A stretch of 64,000 bases of DNA from Archangium lansingense (GTDB lineage: Bacteria; Myxococcota; Myxococcia; Myxococcales; Myxococcaceae): contig NZ_JAPNKA010000001.1 of assembly GCF_026626635.1 (NCBI RefSeq), positions 12,198,501-12,262,500 of the forward strand, given 5' to 3'. The notes under the pieces are model-generated. The model worked only from the letters and a program-made list of their open reading frames with translations. It was not told the origin of the DNA and did no database searches. A program made the translations under genes and the position numbers. Shown in pieces: positions 60,808-64,000 of the stretch (position 1 is the stretch's first letter; every line of letters starts with the position of its first letter).

Positions 60808-62082
60808 TTAGTCCATGCGCAACACTGCCACGTCGGGCTCGGTCTTCTTCGCCGTCCCCGGCACCAGGGCAAGCTGCCCGTTCTTCACCGCGCACGTCGC
60901 CTCCGCGGGGGACACCCCGCGCACGGGGTTGAGCGTCTCGGGCCGGCCGAACTTCACCGCACTGGTGGCGAGCATCAGCTCCTGCTTCTTCCCGCTGTCG
61001 CTGTCGCTGTAGACGACGCTGATGCCCTTGAAGGGCGTGGGGAGCTTGAGCTTCAACCGGTAGCCCTGCTTGCCGGGCAGCTCGGCGCGCTCGACCTGAA
61101 TCGTCTGCTTGGGCGAGCCGAAGGCGGGAAACACCTTGCCGTCCGTGACGCGAATGCCCCACTGCGAAGGCTTCTGCGCGTCCGTGGGCTTGCCACAACC
61201 GGTCAGCTCCTGGGGAGCCTCCGGAGCCAGCCACACCTCGACGTGGTCGTCATTGAGCCACTTGGCGCTCGGGCCCGTCCACTTGTCGTCCCGCACCTCG
61301 ACGAGCAGCGTGTCCGGCGTCACCAGTAGCGCCTTCAGCGACGCGTCCTTCGGGTCATCCTGGTTGCCCAGCAGGAAGTTGCCCGACTCGAAGCCGCATG
61401 CGCCGAGCCCCGCCTGCTTCCACCCGCCCTGCAGGTACGCCTTGTCCACCTGCACCTGGGGCAGGTACGGCAGCGTCCGCTCCCCCAGAGAGGGCTCGCC
61501 CGACTCGCACTCGGGGGCGGAGCGGACAACCTCTCCGCGCAGCGTCTCGAGGTCCCAGTAGTCGCCATCCTCCTTCACCTCCGAGTCCATGGCATCCGAG
61601 CTCCGGTGCCCCTCGATCACCAGCCACAGCGGAGAGAGCTGCAACGTGCGTGAGACGCTCCACCGCTGACGGCTGCCGCCGCTCTGCTCGTGGGTGAAGC
61701 GGTTGTCCGCCACCGTCACCGAGTCCTCGCCCACGCCCGCGGCGCCATAGCCGTTGTTGCACACGGACAGGAGGAGCTGGGCGGGCTGGGACGGGCGCAT
61801 CAGCCACCACTCGGCGGCCTCGCACTCGCCCTCCGCCCGAGAGCCCTCCGCCTTGCGGCCACCAGGGCCGAACTTGCGCCCGAGGAACTCGGCGGACGTG
61901 TCCACGTCCGCCCACCCGAGGTCCAGGTGCTTTACCTGCATGGGACGGCCCTGGGCGTCCTTGCCCGCGTCGAGCGTCTCCACGACGCGGCACGGCTCGC
62001 GCTTAGCGCAGAGCGGGTCCTGAGAAGAGGCGGGCGGAGCGCCCAGCAGCGACAACACCAACACAGTAGCGGTAGCGGTCAT
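60808..62082 (-). CDS. Secreted protein with a possible CBM9/DOMON-like domain
   Basis: ATG 62082 gives a 424-residue protein with a signal peptide (MTATATVLVLSLLGAPPASS). The C-terminal half has LLVEVRDDKWTGPSAKWLND, DDHVEVWLAPE and GYRLKLKLPTPF, in the order of carbohydrate-binding family-9/DOMON-like beta sandwiches. The N-terminal half is of unknown fold, with scattered Cys (CAKREPC, GECEAAEWW, SVCNNGYG). No enzyme motif is visible. It is divergent from the PAS kinase across 273 bp, in which I see only a weak hairpin (62231-62259). Confidence 0.6.
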   Translation of the reverse strand: MTATATVLVLSLLGAPPASSQDPLCAKREPCRVVETLDAGKDAQGRPMQVKHLDLGWADVDTSAEFLGRKFGPGGRKAEGSRAEGECEAAEWWLMRPSQPAQLLLSVCNNGYGAAGVGEDSVTVADNRFTHEQSGGSRQRWSVSRTLQLSPLWLVIEGHRSSDAMDSEVKEDGDYWDLETLRGEVVRSAPECESGEPSLGERTLPYLPQVQVDKAYLQGGWKQAGLGACGFESGNFLLGNQDDPKDASLKALLVTPDTLLVEVRDDKWTGPSAKWLNDDHVEVWLAPEAPQELTGCGKPTDAQKPSQWGIRVTDGKVFPAFGSPKQTIQVERAELPGKQGYRLKLKLPTPFKGISVVYSDSDSGKKQELMLATSAVKFGRPETLNPVRGVSPAEATCAVKNGQLALVPGTAKKTEPDVAVLRMD

Positions 62083-62355
62083 AGGGCGGAGCAGCTTGCA
62101 CCAGACGGCGGGCTTGATTGAACCCTCGGCGTGCCGAAGTGGCCAAAGAAGCAGGTCTGCCTCCCCCTCCATCTCCTGGGTGTTCAGGGAGGCTGAAACT
62201 CTTGAGCCACCGGGCCCCTGAGTGCCCTACGGGACAGCGGGCGGGCAAGGGCCTGTCCCTGAAGGAAAATGTGCCCGCCAGACGGTTGAAGCCGTGGGGG
62301 AGCAGCAGCGCCGCGCACTCCGCGGCGGCGCTCACGAAACAGGAGGAGCCCCCAT

Positions 62356-63450
62356 ATGGATACGACGCTCCCGCTGGAGCAATACCGGTTGCTGGTCGAG
62401 CACGCCCCCACGATGGTGTGGCGCTCGGGGCTGGACGGCCTGTGCAACTACTTCAACGCCACCTGGCTGCGATTCACCGGACGGACCCAGGAGCAAGAGG
62501 TGGGAAACGGGTGGGTCTCCGGAGTCCACCCGGACGACATGAAGCGCTGCATGGAGATCTACCTCTCCAACTTCGAGCGGCGCCAACCCTTCGAGATGGA
62601 ATACCGGCTGCGGCGCTGCGACGGCGTCTATCGCAGCATCTTCGACCGGGGCGTGCCCTTCACGGATGACCAGGGCCACTTCGCGGGCTTCATCGGAAGC
62701 TGCGTCGACGTGCAAGAACGCCTCGAGGCGGACCGGGCCAAGGCGACCTTCGTCGCCCTCGCCGCTCACGAGCTGCGCACGCCCCTGTGCTCGATGCAGA
62801 TGTACCTGGAAGCGATGCGTCGGCAGCTCGAGCAGGCGGAGCCAGCGACGAGCAGCGCACTGATGCGGATGAGCGCACAGCTCGATCGGGTCTCTACCCT
62901 GGTGCATGACCTGGAAGACACCGGGCGGCGGGACGCGAACCTCCCGCTCGTCATGAACAAGGAGGAGCTGGAGCTGTCCGAGCTCGTTCAGGAGGTCGTG
63001 GCGAAACACCGCGACACCCTGACGCTCCGCGCCCGAGGACGCCAACGCCATGGCTTCGAGCTGTCCATCGGCCCGGGCCCCTGGCCAGTCCTCGCGGACC
63101 GTGAGCGCCTGGAGCACGTGCTGGACAGACTGCTCATCAATGCCCTCAAGTACTCACCCCAGGGAGGAACCATCCGCGTCTGCCTCGCCCGTGAGGGAGA
63201 CGTGTTGAAGCTGTCCGTCTCGGACCAGGGCATCGGGATTCCCGCCTCCGACGTTCCCTTCCTGACCCGGCCCTACTTCCGCGCAAGCAACGTCTCTCCC
63301 GAGAACTTCCCCGGGCTCGGGCTCGGGCTGCCCCTGGTCAAGGACATCGTGGAAGCGCATGGCGGTGGGCTCCGCATCCAGAGTGAGCAGGGACAGGGCA
63401 CGACCGTCACCATCTTCCTGCCGGAAGCGCTCTCGGAGGCGCGGGTATGA
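62356..63450 (+). CDS. PAS-domain sensor histidine kinase
   Basis: ATG 62356 follows AGGAGG at nine bases. The 364-residue soluble kinase has a PAS/PAC domain (about 8-125; YFNATWLRFTGRTQEQEVG, VHPDD, YRLRRCDGVYRSI), HisKA with the phospho-His in ALAAHELRTPLCSM, and HATPase_c with LLINALKYSPQGG, DQGIGIP and GLGLGLPL. Its stop overlaps the start of a single-domain receiver by four bases (ATGA), so they form a two-component pair. Signal and output are unknown. Confidence 0.92.
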   Translation: MDTTLPLEQYRLLVEHAPTMVWRSGLDGLCNYFNATWLRFTGRTQEQEVGNGWVSGVHPDDMKRCMEIYLSNFERRQPFEMEYRLRRCDGVYRSIFDRGVPFTDDQGHFAGFIGSCVDVQERLEADRAKATFVALAAHELRTPLCSMQMYLEAMRRQLEQAEPATSSALMRMSAQLDRVSTLVHDLEDTGRRDANLPLVMNKEELELSELVQEVVAKHRDTLTLRARGRQRHGFELSIGPGPWPVLADRERLEHVLDRLLINALKYSPQGGTIRVCLAREGDVLKLSVSDQGIGIPASDVPFLTRPYFRASNVSPENFPGLGLGLPLVKDIVEAHGGGLRIQSEQGQGTTVTIFLPEALSEARV

Positions 63451-63803
63451 AGCGCGTGCTCGTCGTCGATGACGACCCGGACATCCTCGATTCACTCACG
63501 ATGCTGCTCGAGACCCACTACGAGGTCACCCCCACCGAGGACGGCACCAGTGCGCTGGAGCTACTCGAGGAGCAAGCGTTCGACGCAGTCGTGCTCGACC
63601 TGATGCTGCCCGTGTTCGACGGCACCCGCGTCCTCGAGGAGCTGCGCCATCGAGGCAACGGGGTTCCCGTCATCCTCATCTCCGCGCACCGTGACCTCGA
63701 CAGGCAGGAGGAGCAGCACCGGCAGCTGGGCGCCTTCGCCTCGCTGCGCAAGCCCTTCAACATCCAGGAGTTGGAGAAGCGACTCGAGGAGGCCCTCGGA
63801 TAG
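63447..63803 (+). CDS. Single-domain response regulator
   Basis: A 118-residue receiver with VDDDP, phospho-Asp51 in VVLDLMLPVFDG, a Ser in ILISAHRD and Lys in LRKPFN. There is no output domain, so it works as a CheY/Spo0F-like relay or by protein contact. It is coupled to the upstream PAS kinase by a four-base overlap (ATGA). Confidence 0.93.
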   Translation: MKRVLVVDDDPDILDSLTMLLETHYEVTPTEDGTSALELLEEQAFDAVVLDLMLPVFDGTRVLEELRHRGNGVPVILISAHRDLDRQEEQHRQLGAFASLRKPFNIQELEKRLEEALG

Positions 63804-63832
63804 GAGGCGGCCGGCTCTGGTACACTGGGCGT

Positions 63833-64000
63833 ATGTTCCTCAAGGACGTCGAGACGCACGAAGGCACGGGGCAGTACGCCGAGCTCATCCGAAGGGCCCG
63901 GCAGAACGGGGCAGCCCCCTCGGGACTGTGGCACCTGCTCGCGTTCAAGCCGGAGATGACGGAGGCGCTGACGCAGTTCACCCAGGCGGCGATGCGCGGC
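63833..64000 (+). CDS. Carboxymuconolactone-decarboxylase/AhpD-like protein (partial, start only)
   Basis: The frame opens at ATG 63833 and leaves the window after 56 codons. The visible part (FLKDVETHEGTGQYAELIRR, then LWHLLAFKPEMTEALTQFTQ) matches the N-terminal portion of CMD/AhpD-like alkylhydroperoxidase-family proteins, before the CxxC or HxxC active site. It is 29 bp after the response regulator and could be in the same transcript. Confidence 0.7.
   Translation, partial: MFLKDVETHEGTGQYAELIRRARQNGAAPSGLWHLLAFKPEMTEALTQFTQAAMRG

Overview
The window is a high-GC, densely packed chromosomal segment that I read as a myxobacterium of the Cystobacterineae (Myxococcus/Archangium/Cystobacter relatives). 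The grounds are the outer-membrane-exchange pair traA-traB, a TolQ-TolR-TolR operon matching the AglRQS gliding motor, a MYXO-CTERM-like tail on TraA, many hybrid histidine kinases, NtrC-type and Ser/Thr-kinase regulators, and many lipoproteins. I saw no rRNA, tRNA, CRISPR array, insertion sequence, integrase or prophage. All functional names rest on motifs read by eye; no database search was run.

Layout. 1-6.5 kb: the end of a putative beta-propeller dehydrogenase with a haem-c lipoprotein, a HAD phosphatase/thioredoxin/FKBP operon, an outer-membrane protein with a strong terminator, NAD synthetase, a Lon-N domain protein and a VTT membrane protein. 6.5-17.2 kb: a MASE1 hybrid kinase, a small membrane protein, a phosphoglycolate-phosphatase-like HAD, the aglR-aglQ-aglS motor operon, a GspE-N protein, and two overlapping histidine kinases, one of which has no ATPase domain. 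17.5-28.9 kb: secreted proteins and lipoproteins, a membrane-anchored dual-specificity phosphatase, an MBL hydrolase, a large Cys-rich/Gly-rich lipoprotein, a LuxR regulator, a metallophosphatase and a thioredoxin-TPR lipoprotein. 29-34.6 kb: an NtrC regulator with a Ser/Thr kinase carrying a pseudo-receiver, a dynamin-like GTPase and an XRE regulator. 34.7-38.4 kb: traA-traB followed by a clear terminator.

38.5-64 kb: a BIG2-type lipoprotein, a PlsC-like acyltransferase, a lipase-maturation-factor homologue, a degenerate MBL protein, a divergent pair of paralogous SIMPL-like proteins, an OmpR-type two-component pair, a TPR Ser/Thr kinase, then a five-gene leftward operon (tolC-like, adaptor, czcA-like RND pump, substrate-binding-protein-like histidine kinase, FixJ-type regulator). 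The window ends with a PAS kinase/receiver pair and the start of a carboxymuconolactone-decarboxylase-family gene.

The strongest biology is social and envelope-related: TraAB (kin-recognised exchange of outer-membrane material) and AglRQS (focal-adhesion gliding motor) lie about 22 kb apart. Other points for a second look are a single-base frameshift in the metal-efflux adaptor with an exact predicted repair, palindromes in the 334-base gap upstream of that efflux operon, a histidine kinase lacking its catalytic domain that overlaps a complete kinase, and a Ser/Thr kinase fused to a receiver-like domain beside an NtrC regulator.
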